DNA of 64,000 nucleotides from Branchipolynoe longqiensis (GCA_030323885.1 CM059194.1:10154963-10218962), one strand, 5' to 3'. Shown: positions 10,980 to 21,827, counted from the first letter of the stretch. Numbers and translations are program-made. Notes: a model not told the origin generated them from the letters alone.

Positions 10980-11468
10980 AAATAGTGTTGAGAGTGCCCG
11001 GGTCGCGACGGTGAACGCATCCGGTCGTACATATTGGTGGTTGGCCATCGAGCGCCAGTGTCCAAGGTCCATGATGTCTTCGAGGGGAGCCCCCACATGG
11101 GCGCAGGCCTGGGTGGCGCCATGCCTGAGACTGTGGAGGGTGTAGTCGTCCACCTGCAGGGACTCGGTGTGGGCAAATTGCCTGAAGGGCCTGGCGAGGT
11201 CTATAGTCCATAGGTACATGACTTGCCCTAAGCGTGTGACCTCGTCTGTGAGGTTGGTGATGTTTGGGAGGGTATATGTGACCGGCCTCCCTTGGTAATA
11301 ACCCTTCCTTATTCCAGAATTCACGCTGGCGCCCCTAGGGTAGCTAAGGTCGACGATGACCCGGCGCTCGTCAGTGTTTCTCTTTGCGCAGGTCATCATT
11401 GGGCTCGTCTGAGCCCAAGGGGCGAAAGGAGGCTGGAGGAATGGTCCGAGGAGGGCGCTTCGGGCCAC
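10974..11468 (-). pseudogene. RT N-terminus fused in frame to tyrosine recombinase C-terminus
   Basis: A single open frame of 164 residues. Residues ~20-98 match the start of a DIRS-type RT domain: RRVIVDLSYPRGASVNSGI, then YTLPNI and motif A as WTIDLARPFRQF, which keeps the catalytic Asp (residue 90). At about residue 98 (nt ~11174) it jumps straight into the recombinase C-terminal box: H112-x2-R115 in LHSLRHG, GHW around 137, and the nucleophile Tyr146. RT motifs B and C, RNase H and the first recombinase Arg region are missing. The junction keeps the frame open. It is probably a deletion product without enzyme function, though the fused frame could still be translated. The Met shown at 11468 may not be the real start. 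Confidence 0.8.
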
Positions 11469-11609
11469 TGGGTGGTGTAGGGTGGCGGATAGGAGATTTT
11501 GGCGCGGGAGGAGGTCGTAACGGTCTTGGCCGTTAGGGGCGGTGTCTCCATGCTCGGCGGAGTACTGGCCATTAGGGTGGTCATTAGTGCCACCTGGGAT
11601 GGCGGGCCG

Positions 11610-12209
11610 TCATTCGGCGGCTACTTCTGAGGTGGCGGGCCCCTTGTAACGGCTTGGAGGGCCATTACAAGGTTTTGACGGTTGAGGCGGATATGGCGTG
11701 GAGCTGCTCATGCCTCTACTCGGTCCCTCCGGGTGGTCAACCGGCTGTGTGGTGTCCCCACGCGGTGCATTTTTGGCGGGAAAGTCACCATGTGGCGTGG
11801 TTTCCGCGGTTAGGTCGATTGGTGCCGCATTGGCATCAGGTTGTGTGGCGTCCCCACGTGGTGCGCTTTTGGCGGGACAGTCGCCACTTGGCACGGTTTC
11901 CGCGGTTAGGTCGATTGGTGCCGCGTTGGTGCCAGTCTGGTCGGTATCGTTCCCATGTGTTTTGCTATCGGCGAGCAGGCCTGGTGGTGCCACGTGGGTG
12001 GCATGTGGGTCCGGTCCGCTACAGGGGCTGGGTTCCATCTCGTCGGTTGGTTTGATACCTGGTGTGTCATGCTCACTAATGTTAGCCCAACATTTGTATC
12101 TCAGGTGCTGGGGTCTTGGGTGTCGCTCCCCTCGGCCTGACCCTGGCCATTTATCGAAAACCGCCTTTGGATTTTCTTCCGCCTCAGTTGCCTCAGCCTT
12201 TCTGTCCAT
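11610..12209 (-). pseudogene. Low-complexity ORF with a tandem duplication (YR element)
   Basis: An open frame of 199 residues rich in Pro, Ala, Thr, Asp and Gly. It holds a direct repeat of about 31 residues around the words NAAPIDLTAET and PAKSAPRGD, visible as a ~93 bp DNA duplication at about 11750-11930. It lies between the Gag-like and RT parts, the same position as the linker ORF of the intact element (25491-25943), so it is probably the matching linker or N-terminal Pol extension. No enzymatic motif is visible. Confidence 0.45.
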
Positions 12210-12358
12210 CTGTCGCTTGTTGTTGGTTGTTCACGATGGGGGTTTGACTTCCTGTACTTATTCGCGCACCAAGCACACACGTTCGCATAGCGCTCGCTTC
12301 CTGTACCGTGGGAGATGCTGAACCCACAGTCGGTTCCCCAGTACCACCTGTGACACAG

Positions 12359-12670
12359 TCATCCATCCGTTTCGGGGTTGAATTCTGGGCGTTTGTAGGG
12401 GGTGGGGGTCGGTGTGGCAGATGACTGGTCGTCAGTCCGGTAATTGTTGTTTCGAGTCATTTGCTCGGCCCGTGCCATTCGCTTCTGCTCCTCTTTGCGT
12501 ATGCCTGACAGGCATGCTCCCCTCTGTATGTCCTTGATTGTCTGGTCGTCCTTCCAGCCTTTGCGGAGGTGGCCATCATCAATCATAGAAAAAAACTTTT
12601 CAGACCACGCCAGGCCAGGTGTCCCACTGCCAGTCGGCGGCCATGTCAAAGATCTCGTCCTAGTGCTCAA
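12359..12670 (-). pseudogene. Gag-like fragment of the deleted YR element
   Basis: A frame of 103 residues with WSEKFFSMIDDGHLRKGW and a charged helix ending in RKEEQKRMARAEQ. It sits where the capsid-like C-terminal part of Gag is expected, between the N-terminal Gag frame (13136-13621) and the linker. The frame is separated from the upstream Gag ORF by shifts, so Gag is broken. Identification rests on position; I see no zinc knuckle. Confidence 0.4.
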
Positions 12671-13135
12671 GGATCGGCTTGATCCAGGACTGCGGCACTC
12701 ATGGGTCCCTGCACATACGTGAGAGCGCAGCCTTATACTCGTGCCAGTTGCTTTCGCCTAGGCCTACCTTGCCCTTCCTATCGTCACATATGGCATATGT
12801 ATGAGGCAAGAAGTGGTTCCTACCTCGCTTAGTGGCCTTCCCATCATTGATTGACTCGATGATGGCGTCGACGAAGTCCCGTTGGCATGCGTCTTATTCG
12901 CTGGACGACGTTGATAAGGTGCGGCGGTGATTCCTGCTCCTCCTGTGTCGTTTGCGGTCATCCGAGGGCGAACGATCTCGGCGCACCTTGCCGTAGTGGT
13001 GTCTGATCCTGGGGTGTTCATCGGAGGTCGGACGTGGTTCGCGGCCACGTGGCGAGGCTGGCGATCGGGGGAGTCTGTGGCTTCGCATCTCCTCCGTTTC
13101 GTGCTGGGCCTGTCGTCCGGGGATATCGTCGTGGT

Positions 13136-13621
13136 TCACTTTGAGTGTTTGGCCGACTCCAGGGCTGTCATGCGATTCGCCATGTCTTTGGCAAACTGCG
13201 CCTGTTGTTTGATGGAGTTGGCCACAGACTGCCGTAGCAAGACCATCTGCACCGCCGCTGACCCTCCATCGCTGCTCCCGTCTGAGTCGTTGTGAGCCAT
13301 AGCAGTGGCTGGGGTGTTTTTGGCGATAACTGAGCACGGTCGTCCATGCCGTGGAGTGTTTTGTGGTAAAGCTGGGTCGTGGTGGCGGTGGTTGGCGCTA
13401 AGGCTTGTCATGTAGTCTTGCATGGCGGCATGGTGTGGAAATCGGCTGGAGAACGGCTGGAGAACGGCCAGAGTGGCGTGAGTGAGAATAGGAATAGGGT
13501 AGGTGTTGGTGGGTCGGCGTCTGGAGTAGAAGTGGGGTTGGGGCACTGTAGGGGCGGAAATTACATCACAGGGGTCGCCGGGTACCAGCGGCGGCTCCAG
13601 CGCGTGCGACGTTGTCGCCAC
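13136..13621 (-). pseudogene. N-terminal Gag-like ORF of the deleted YR element
   Basis: An open frame of 161 residues starting inside repeat A1, as the first ORF of a split-direct-repeat element commonly does. The C-terminal half predicts an amphipathic helix (LLRQSVANSIKQQAQFAKDM) that may be a coiled coil, as in Gag-type ORF1 proteins. No metal-binding motif. Downstream frames at 12894-13337 overlap in other phases, which indicates frameshifts. Function inferred from position only. Confidence 0.4.
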
Positions 13622-13753
13622 CTGGAGTTAGTCAGGGGCCTATGAATAAAAGGGTGGAATGGGGGCGGTGTGGGTGTGGGCGGTAGGGATAAGGAGGCAG
13701 GAAGGAGGCCAACTCCGACTTGGTCCCGAATTACCCACATTGCCTAGCAATAT
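13480..13753 (-). repeat. Split direct repeat A1 of the deleted YR element
   Basis: Matches 10316-10632, ending in CCCACATTGCCTAGCAATAT. This is the 5' end of the element on the minus strand. Confidence 0.85.
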
Positions 13754-13789
13754 GGACACTTTACAGGTGGGGCCCGACGGCTACTACAA

Positions 13790-14122
13790 GAATCGAATCA
13801 TACTGTTCTGTAATATAGCGCTCTCTGTAGCAGAGTGTTTAGAGCGTCTGACTATTTTCTAGGTCGGACTCCTAATCTGAAGGTTGGTGGTTTGATTCCC
13901 CGTTCCCAAACCTCTGCCAATTTGGATGTCCACTGTTGTGTATAACTTACAGCTTAATCAAAGGCCAGTTGCTCTCATACCATGTCTATGTGATGTGGGA
14001 CATTCAAAATCCCTTGGGTTGGTAAAAGTGTCGGCTTAGGCTTTCTATCGACAAACTGTCTAATGGTGAAAACAAGTCTATTCAGATTTATCCATGATAG
14101 GCAGTATCAATCTTCAAGTCAA
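13790..14122 (+). repeat. SINE B copy 2, full length
   Basis: tRNA-like head at 13813-13900 with box B GTTTGATTCCCC, then the body to CAGTATCAATCTTCAAG. Begins 35 bases downstream of the YR element. Confidence 0.75.
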
Positions 14123-14189
14123 ACAAAAAATATATATACCCTGGCATGCAGCGGCCTCTCCTTCGCGAAGGAGCCCTTTGGCAGGAACT

Positions 14190-14362
14190 GTTAATTTTTA
14201 TTACATTCCTATTTTTTGTTCATTGCTCCGTAACCATTTCATCCCAAGAAAAGTGGAATTAGAGAGAACTAAAATTACCTTCAGGTACAAATCTTTTATA
14301 TTGATTAAATTTCTGGATTGGCATTTACAGGGTTTTGCGCCTGAACTCTTATCAAACTCACT
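14190..14362. mobile_element. MITE M2, right-end fragment
   Basis: Matches the full copy at 40304-40539. It ends TTTTGCGCCTGAACTCTT, which is one inverted terminus of that element. The left end is lost. Confidence 0.55.
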
Positions 14363-14535
14363 GTTCTTATGGATGGGGCATATGTCTTTCACATATTTGT
14401 TGATATCGTCACAGTCAATGACCGCCTGATCGGAATAACACGGATCCACTTGGCCTGGTAGAAACAGTTTGAGCTCTAGCTGTGCTTTGTTATTTAGGTC
14501 TAGAGCTGAAATATACAAGCGGTCAAATAATTAGA

Positions 14536-15078
14536 CATCAGGGTTATTCTCCAAAACTGGGCACCACATGTGTGGTCTCCATGTTACGATGCTGATAATA
14601 AGTCTGAGAAAGTCAAATAGTTATACTAGTCTCTGACTATTAGGGATATTAGGAGTTCAGCATGTATTGAATCTATTCCACCAACAATATCAACATTATG
14701 CTTCGATGATTTTGTGCTAGAGTAAAAATGTGAAAATGTACATATTGACACCATGCATTTAGCCAAACTTTTTTTCAACTTTTTTTTTCAACTTTTCTTT
14801 TGTAAGACATTACATTGTTTGCTGAACTGTAATCAATAACATGTTGTTTGACTTTGTTTTTTATATTAGAAGGATGTTCTAGATGTGTTTTTCAGTTTCA
14901 GGTTATACAAGTGATATTAATGTATTGCTCAAAAAGTGAAATCTATTGTTTTCAACTCTGACATATGCACAACATGCAAACCTTTGTAGAAAAATGGATT
15001 CTGCTATTTCTTTGGAAAACTACATTTTTTTACTATTATTTGGAAGCTTTTCACTTTGGGTTTCCATGTCACACTTTA
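14536..15078. mobile_element. Repeat G, left-hand part
   Basis: Starts with GGTTATTCTCCAAAACTGGG, the inverse of the terminus at 9912-9931, then matches 9493-9910. Truncated at about 15078 next to SINE A. Confidence 0.6.
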
Positions 15079-15091
15079 ATCTAATGACTTG

Positions 15092-15420
15092 CTGGTTATT
15101 GGAGTTTTACATCCTAGCACTAACTATGGTCATATCAGGATGGGTACCGACTTGTGACAGTGAACACTAATGGCGAGTTTATTGTGCTGCCGCACTAGGA
15201 AATCAGGCTTCTGCCTCCATGACCCGATATCCCAATCAGTCAGATTATCCTGATACTGAACTAACCAGTCCTTGCCCTATCCTATTAATGCCGACCGCCA
15301 GGCTAGGAAGCAACAGGTATCAATTTTAAAGTCATTGGTTTGATTCGACCGGGAACCGAACTCACGACCTTCCGCATGCGAGGCCCGCGCTCTACCGATT
15401 AGGCCACCGCGCCTGGTGCT
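15092..15420 (-). repeat. SINE A, full length, head type 1
   Basis: Complete ~330 bp copy. On the minus strand it starts GCGCGGTGGCCTAATCGGTA (box A), has GGTTCCCGGTCGAA (box B), the conserved body (TCCTGGCATT-type blocks, GTGACTGAGTGGGATATC-like region) and a CCTGATATGACC...AGGATG end. The tRNA origin follows from the two promoter boxes. Confidence 0.85.
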
Positions 15421-15504
15421 CATGCTCTAATGAAATGGGTGTATTAAATTCTTAGGGTGTTAGACAAAAATATATTTGTATTAACTAAATCGGTGTTCAC
15501 ATAG

Positions 15505-15735
15505 AAAAAGTGTTGTTTGTTGTTGTTTGACGTCTCAGCAACATCAAAGGTAATATCAGGATGGGTACCGACTTGGGACAGTGCACACTCATGGCAACCT
15601 TATAGTCCTGCCCCGCTGAGCGATCAGGCTGCTGGCACTATGAGTATATATCCCACACAGTCACATTATCCTGATACTGTGCTAGCCAGACGTTGCCCTA
15701 TCCTAATCAGTGTAGACTACTACACTCGTCCCTCT
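15505..15735 (-). repeat. SINE A, body and 3' end without head
   Basis: Body blocks match from CATCAAAGGTAATATCAGGA to CTTGCCCTATCC. The tRNA head is lost after 15720. Confidence 0.7.
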
Positions 15736-15849
15736 GGAATTGTAACTGTTTAAAGTAGTCATTTAATGCTTACAATCATATACATACAGGCAATGTCCTT
15801 CCATTATATACATATGCAGGGTAGGTTCAACAACCATACATTGCATAGC

Positions 15850-15985
15850 TTATATTGGATCCTGGTCATGGTCCCAGAGTTGTCGTCGTGATGAAAATGC
15901 CAAATAATGCACATGTAGCAGGAATCGAAACCACATCGCTTGTATGTGGGCCAGTGGGCTAACCATTACACCACCTAGGTGTAAC
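15850..15985 (-). repeat. SINE C, third tRNA-derived head
   Basis: Minus strand: GTGGTGTAATGGTTAGCCCA (box A) and GGTTTCGATTCCTGC (box B), a tRNA-like unit not related to the SINE A or B heads. Only one copy in this window. Confidence 0.5.
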
Positions 15986-15994
15986 CTAGGTGGT
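15972..15994. repeat. Perfect short hairpin
   Basis: Ten-base arms CCACCTAGGT and ACCTAGGTGG around a 3-base loop, at the edge of the SINE C head. Confidence 0.9.
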
Positions 15995-16227
15995 GATGTC
16001 ACCACTCTATCCATGCCTACTTGCCTATGTGGGTCCTTGCCTGAGAGCTCAGTGCAGACTACTACATATATTAATAAGGAAAACTTCAACACATACGCGG
16101 GCGCCAATGAACGTTCAGAGATATGGTGTCGCCAAAGTGAAGTTTTGCCGGGTGATACCACACATGTACCTCAGTCGCCTCATCACCTACAACACAATAT
16201 GCAGTACAAACGTAGAGCTTGTTTTAT

Positions 16228-16540
16228 TTAACGGGACCTCTAGGACACATTGACTTCATCAGCAGCTATTGGACGTCAAACATGGTCATTCTGACATATT
16301 TCTTTGGAGGAAACCCTCTGCCACCACATAAGCTACTCTTTCCGATAAGCTGTAAGGGATCTTTTATATGCACTTTCCCACAGACAGTACAGCAAATACC
16401 ACAGCCTTTGATGAACCAGTTGTGGACCACTGTTTGGAACAGAAAATAGCCCAAACTACAAATGAATCCGCTGATCAGGATCCATCGGATGATCCACACC
16501 TTCAGAGACAGACACTCTACCGGCTGAGATATATCCCGCT
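16228..16540 (-). repeat. SINE D (lophotrochozoan-type)
   Basis: Contains the blocks TTTGGAGGAAACCC and GGGATCTTTTATATGCACTT, which I recall as extremely common in mollusc and related genomes. On the minus strand it matches 50575-50682 and the full copy at 56950-57385. Confidence 0.7.
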
Positions 16541-16611
16541 CCCCATGCAGTAACATGCATTTTCTGTGTAGTCTTTTGGGGTTGTATTTATATGTGGACA
16601 AATTCAAAGTC

Positions 16612-17144
16612 ATTGTCACACCTCACCGGACTGAGCACTGGAGACCACTGGACAAGGAATTTTCTAGTCCGGTGTTGTCAGGTGAAGAAATCTATCGAAA
16701 TGTACCGAAATGGAGAGTAAAATTGGGTTAATTGCCGGCGGACAACCGGATAAGTACCGTACATGTACCGGACGAGAACCGGACGAGAACCGGACATGTA
16801 ATGGATGGGTACCAGACATGTACCGGACAAAACGGACAAACTGGACACCACCGGACAAGAACCGGACGAGAACCGGACATCTACGGATGGGTACTGGATG
16901 GGTACTGGATGGGTATTGGACATGTACTAGACAAACCGGACACCAACTGGACACCTCAGTCCGGCGGTGTCCGGTAGATGTTTTGTGCATGTTCAAAACT
17001 TGTACCGGACACCGCCAGACATCACCGGACACCATTGGACACCGCTGGATGGTTATCGGACGGTACCCGCACATCGCCGTACACAACTGGACAGTGTCCG
17101 GTTCTCGTCCGGTTCCCCAGTCCGGCAAGGTCTGACAGGGCCTT
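16612..17144. mobile_element. Word-saturated TIR element, CCGGAC type, copy 1
   Basis: Ends: TGTCACACCTCACCGGA on the left, TCCGGCAAGGTCTGACAGGG on the right. The left half repeats ACCGGAC (as GAACCGGACGAGAACCGGAC-like units) more than a dozen times, and the right half repeats GTCCGGT in the opposite sense. The centre at 16978-17002 is a palindrome, TTTTGTGCATGTTCAAAACTT. Non-coding; frames here only reflect the repeated word. Confidence 0.75.
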
Positions 17145-17148
17145 GAAT

Positions 17149-17205
17149 GACGAGTGGTGAGTGGTGAGTGGTGAGTGGTGAGTGGTGAGTGGTGAGCAGC
17201 AGCGT
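17149..17205 (+). repeat. GAGTGGT tandem repeat
   Basis: About seven to eight perfect 7-bp units next to the right end of the CCGGAC element. Confidence 0.9.
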
Positions 17206-17586
17206 GAAAGTGGTGTGTGCGTGCTACTGTGCTCCATGGGGCTGAGTAGCTGCAGCCAGGCAGCGGACAGTGGGATGGTATTACAACATCGCTACTCCAC
17301 CACACAGGGTGGGAGGGAGCAAAAGAAGACAGCAGAAACATAACATAGATATGAACAAGGTACATTGAGCGGTACAGTTGGATACGTCCGTGTCCATAAC
17401 GTAGATATGACTAATGTGCTGATAAACAACAGAGTGAATATTTGCATTTCCCATTAATTGATAAGTTTATATAGCGTGATACAGTTCCTAGCAAACTCGA
17501 GAATTATATTATGTATTTCATCGATAATACACCCCTTCATCCTAAAATAATACTTGCGTAATAAATTATACGACACATTGTACATG

Positions 17587-17665
17587 TTTCTTGCAACATG
17601 GGTAATTGAATGTGCAGGACCAGTAACTAAGGAAGCGGCAGTGGCGCTGCCTATTGTTTTATATT
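17587..17665 (+). repeat. LTR family L1 fragment
   Basis: CTTGCAACATGGGTAATTGA matches the start of the LTR candidate at 47612. Confidence 0.5.
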
Positions 17666-17704
17666 AGAATTATAATGTCATTGCTCACCATCCTGCAACC
17701 TAGC

Positions 17705-17977
17705 TTAAAGTTGCATAGTCCGATGGTTTTTAATTTCTGTATTTTTTCTGAGATAAATATATTCGACGATCACTAGTATCTACTTTACATTAGTTCAAAG
17801 TTACTTTTATTTTAAATGGTAAACTTTTGAGATATTTTGAGTGCATACATGGAAAATTAGTTTTGGCACGCTTGCCAAAACTCTGACACCATAGACTTCT
17901 GCAGTAACAGGTTCTGTTAAATTGACTCCGCGTTCCCTTCTATGCAGAAATAAATGCTTAATAAGTGCATCAGTATC
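17705..17977. mobile_element. TTAA MITE, truncated on the right
   Basis: Starts TTAAAGTTGCATAGTCCGATGG-like end and matches 715-1000 closely. It stops at 17977, where a GTCACAC-type terminus begins. Confidence 0.7.
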
Positions 17978-18062
17978 TAAAGCCCCCGGTCACACAGCAC
18001 AATGTCCTGGCAACATCTAAGGTCCTATCAGGACGACAGTGAAATAGAAGATGGGATAGCAT
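17978..18062. mobile_element. GTCACAC-type terminus, partial
   Basis: AGCCCCCGGTCACACAGCAC followed by a stretch resembling the SINE A 3' end (TGGCAACATCTAAGG). Only one end is visible. Confidence 0.4.
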
Positions 18063-18530
18063 GAATAATAACATAATGAAATATGTGGGTGCCTTTGTTA
18101 TTTATATTCACATACTAAATTATGCAGGAGCTAGTTCCTGTTTTCTCCACAGGCGCCACCTGCGAGTGGTACAATTATTGCATTTTGATGCCACTATTGG
18201 CGAGATAATGGATCGGAGACGAGAGGGGTGAGGGGTGGCGGGAAAACTCATAGGAGGGGGTAGGTAGAGAGAAGAGGATAAGGCGGGAGAGGGTGCACTT
18301 AGATACAAATATTCACCCCCCCCCCCCATCCACACTAGTGGTAGCCGATGACCATGTTTAAATCTGAGCAAAATTGCTTTGGTATGAATCGGCTATAAAC
18401 AAGTTGTGGAATCCCTGATTTTAACGAACTGTTTTTAACAATGTTGGGATAGAGTTGAAAAGTTGGGAAAGAATGCACAAAAACCAAAATGGCAGCCACT
18501 GGATGCTCTCGATTTTTCTTTTAATGTTCA

Positions 18531-18630
18531 TTAATGTAGTCCGATGAAAACATCAAATTTTCAAATCAATTTAGTATATTTATCTCAGAGAAGTGACAGA
18601 AACTCAAAACCATCGGACTATGCAATTTAA
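18531..18630. mobile_element. TTAA MITE, 100-bp internally deleted copy
   Basis: Both termini (TAGTCCGATGA and CATCGGACTATGCAATT) lie between TTAA at 18531 and TTAA at 18627. The middle of the consensus is missing. Confidence 0.75.
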
Positions 18631-19972
18631 AATAAAAGTGTTAGACTTGACTAATTGAATTTCACGTAAAGCGGTGTTGGCATTTGGATAAGCCAACTGC
18701 GAAGTAAGCGTCAGTGAAATAGTGAAAGTAAAGACGAGCTGTATATCGAGGTTACGACAATGTGGACTAACACCCCAGGGGTGAGGGAGGGCTATGCTAG
18801 TTTTAAGAGTGATATGTAGTGAATGGTTAATAAGTGATTGGCGAGGGGCTTAATTGTGAGGGTTGAGGTGAAAAAGAGGATGGTGAAGGTAAGTGGTGAG
18901 ATGTAAGCAGGACATCTGTTCCGAGTTCCGCTGGTTCCTCAGGAAGGGCTGAAGCTGCGGTCCAGCACGCTGGGTCACAGCTTCAGCTTACACAGCAGAA
19001 GGTGGCTGGTGATGAATAGACATTACACAAAGTGATATTTTATGTAATGTATATAAATATTAATATTTGCTACAACAATTTTACTTCAATCTACATTAGA
19101 AACAAATGTATGCAGTGTTGCCAACCTGGAGGTACTGGGAATCCTTGAGGTTTTGCCACAAGCTTCCTAGGGGGCCATGGGAGCATGGTCCCCCAGATTA
19201 ATTTTGTTAATGGCTTCAAAATGGGCTATTTTAGGGCGTTTCCAAGGGGTTATTGGCTGATATTTTAGCATACATATAACATGATATTTACTTGTATTTA
19301 ATCACACGTACAGAAATTTGTACAAAAGTACAAAAATTCATGGGATTTTGTTCAAAAGTATAGAAATTCATCGGATTTTGGGGGTCGATCCGTGACTCAT
19401 GAGGTGACTGATCAGGACCTTCAATTTCCATGACTATCACAGGAATTTCGTGAGAGTTGGCAACACTGTGTATTGCAAAAACCTATTCCAAGTTTGGTCA
19501 TCAGTATTGCCATGTAGGTACACTTATTAGCGCAAAGTGTTTTAAAAATGAAAGAAGTCGATTCTATAGTGGAGGATAATGCTGGGAGTGGCACCAACCA
19601 CAAACTTTTGGTGTGAAAGCTGAAGCTGTGAACCGACATATCCAGTCCCTGCTGATGGACCAGCGGAATTTGGAATACCCGTGTTAGGTGTGATGATGGG
19701 GAAGGGGATTTCGGGTGTGAGGTGTGAAGGTTGGACCAGGTCCTACCTGCTCATTGTGTGATGGGCTTGACTTCAGGCTTGAGGTGTGAGGATCAACAGT
19801 TGTTGAAGTGTGGTGGTGTTGCTGTGGTGAGAGGTGTGCATGCACAGGCTAAGAGCTACAATGGCTGACGGGTGAGAGAAGGGAGAGATAGAGGTGTGAA
19901 TGAGACAGAGGTGTGAAGATGTAATTTTACGTGTGAGTCTGTTGAAGCTGAGTGTTTTAAGTTTATTTTGTC
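18631..19972. other. Spacer with G/T-rich low-complexity DNA
   Basis: No gene recognised. It contains imperfect GGTGTGAGG repeats (about 19690-19930) and two loosely related segments with AGCTTCAGC/GCTGAAGCT words (about 18940-19000 and 19600-19660). Confidence 0.45.
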
Positions 19973-20110
19973 ATGGTGCCAACCACCTGGTCTACCAGTG
20001 ACGAGTGAGGCAGAACTATATAGTTGCCTGCCATGAGTGCGCACTGTCCCAAATCGATACCCGTCCTGATATGAACTTAGATGCTGCTAGGATGCAAAAC
20101 CCCAACAAAT
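19973..20110 (+). repeat. SINE A 3' fragment
   Basis: Body end with GTGCGCACTGTCCCAAAT and CCTGATATGAACTTAGATGC. Confidence 0.6.
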
Positions 20111-20404
20111 ATATTGATACTGCATACCCGACTTAGATACTGGTGCACCAATTAAGCAGTTGTTGATGCATAGAGCTAACATTAAATCAGTTTAATAGAA
20201 CCTCTCACAAATCGTGCACTGAAAGTTTGTCAACAAAGCCAGAGTGCTGACAGTATCTGGCGAGTGCCAGTGTAGCTCTACCTTTGGTGTTCCCGTGCTA
20301 CGCAGCTCAAGTTGAAAATATGTAATCAAAGCTGATGCTCAGTATTCCAATGTGCCCATCAAATTTACTTGGCATGTTTTCACTTCAAATACCTCCAAAG
20401 TTGG

Positions 20405-20823
20405 CATGCAGGTATTGCAATACCTCAGGGAGTTTGACGCCCCTGCCCTGCAGAGTTGTAAACCACTGCCTTGTGGTACAGGTTCTTGATAGAACCGAAG
20501 GCTAAGGGAGCAAACCCTGAACAGAAAACCATGTCAATGTAGCAGCATCAAGGGCGGTTTGATTTATGGAACTTCCCACAACATCTCCTGACCAGCCCCT
20601 GCAGGACAAATAAGTATTAGCGCCTGTCTGTGGACAGAGGTTCTGCTGGTGTGACACCTCTATTTGCTCCCTGAGAGAGTGGCGCGTAACTTGCAAAAGC
20701 CAGCAGCACTTCAACACTTTTGCAGGCCAGCTTTCATGAAATAAGCTAAGAGACATTAACAGTCAAGTAAATGAAAGCCGTCTTTGTCACATCGCGACCG
20801 GACAGCATGATGAATGATGATGA
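20405..20823 (+). mobile_element. Repeat H, retroposon with GAT tail, 13-bp duplication
   Basis: Flanked by CCTCCAAAGTTGG (20392-20404) and CCTCCAAAGTTAG (20824-20836), one mismatch in 13. It ends GATGAATGATGATGA, a trinucleotide tail as in SINEs or LINE 3' ends without poly-A. Copies on the other strand: 22726-23145 and 59745-60179. The 84-codon frame inside has no known domain. Confidence 0.7.
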
Positions 20824-20880
20824 CCTCCAAAGTTAGCCATGTTTAATTTTAAAAGTTATACACCAACGTAAAGTATAGTA

Positions 20881-21075
20881 CAGTAAAATCTCTCTAAACC
20901 GACTGACCTTTGGGACCGACTTAAGTGGTCCATTTAGGGAGTTGCTCAAAACCCACCAGGTTAGAATTGTTACAATGTAAGCATACTAAATGTTAGTGTT
21001 AGACCATCAATTAAGCGGCTCGACATAGGGAGTGGTCCGATCCTGCGGAGTTGTCGGTTAGATATGGTTTTACTG
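20881..21075. mobile_element. Pogo/Tigger-like MITE, copy 2, full length
   Basis: CAGTAAAATCTCTCTAAACC to ATATGGTTTTACTG between TA (20879-20880) and TA (21076-21077). Confidence 0.8.
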
Positions 21076-21214
21076 TAGTTCTTAGGATCAACTCATTACC
21101 GTTATGTGAAATTTACAATTTTTAAAATTGCAGAAATCTCAAAACGATCGATTATGCGCCTTTTTGTTGTGGGTTTGTTAATTAATTAGCAGGGGAAATT
21201 TCAATCGCTAGCAC

Positions 21215-21368
21215 CTTGGTCCTTTATCATTCCCACTGCTCCTTGCCTTATCCTATTAATGCCAACCACCAGGCTAGAAGCGACAAGTATCAATTGTCAT
21301 TGGTTTTGACATCTACCGGAACCAAACCCCTATCCCCGCACAGGAGGCATGCGCGTTCTATCGATTAA
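21215..21368 (-). repeat. SINE A fragment (head side)
   Basis: TTGCCTTATCCTATTAATGC, the tRNA-like head complement and GCGCGTTCTATCGATTAAT match the 15.1 kb copy. Confidence 0.65.
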
Positions 21369-21827
21369 TAACCGTATTGGTTGTGAGAACCTCTAATGCA
21401 CGTGAATGATGATATCTAAGATGATATGCTAGCTGTGTGGATGTGTAAAATAGCACTACCTGCTTACTCCTTCTCACGAGACAATAAAATAAACAACAAT
21501 TCCTCAGACGAACACAATAAACACTTGCTGGTAATTTTGCGAGTTTGCATTCAATTCCCAGATAGGGTATATGCAAAGTGGTTAAATGGCGGTGCTGGCA
21601 TTGGTGGGGGGGGGCACTTTATGTCGTCAGCCATTATTCCCACGGGTCTATAACTTATAACTTATAAGTATAACGCAATGCATCCGTATGCAATGAAACC
21701 ATATATGGCTAACGAGAGAGCTCAGTGGGGGTTTTCCTCGCCTAAACTACCAAATCACCAAATGTCGTCTGCGATCACCGATGAACTTCATTATGGAGGG
21801 AATTTAAAGCTTCGGTTTACTGTATCT

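Larger units (their letters stand above)
9969..13753 (-). mobile_element. Deleted tyrosine-recombinase retrotransposon (PAT/Ngaro-like)
   Basis: Reading the minus strand: repeat A1 (13753-13480), Gag-like frames, a proline/acidic region, a fused RT-recombinase frame, then B1 (10979-10633), A2 (10632-10316) and B2 (10315-9969). A1-coding-B1-A2-B2 is the split direct repeat layout of PAT and Ngaro elements. It is shorter than the intact copy at 24065-29136 and belongs to a different family, since their repeats do not match. Frames are broken in the Gag part and RT is mostly deleted, so it is non-autonomous. No target duplication is expected for this class. Confidence 0.8.
20112..21160. mobile_element. 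Old TTAA MITE with two nested insertions
   Basis: Degraded MITE blocks occur at 20112-20404, 20824-20880 and 21076-21160. They are separated by repeat H (20405-20823) and a pogo-like MITE (20881-21075). Together they rebuild one interrupted copy. Confidence 0.6.

Noticed and set aside
11654..12321. Plus-strand open frames opposite the YR element
   Set aside because: Antisense shadows of the minus-strand Gag/linker region with low-complexity composition.
16664..17365. Plus and minus frames rich in RTGREPDENRTC or HPVPIRRCPV words
   Set aside because: They reflect the repeated CCGGAC word of a non-coding element.
20996..21020. Possible next EXTL3 exon (minus strand, ATGCTTAC motif)
   Set aside because: Only a few codons match and it lies inside a MITE; no splice sites.
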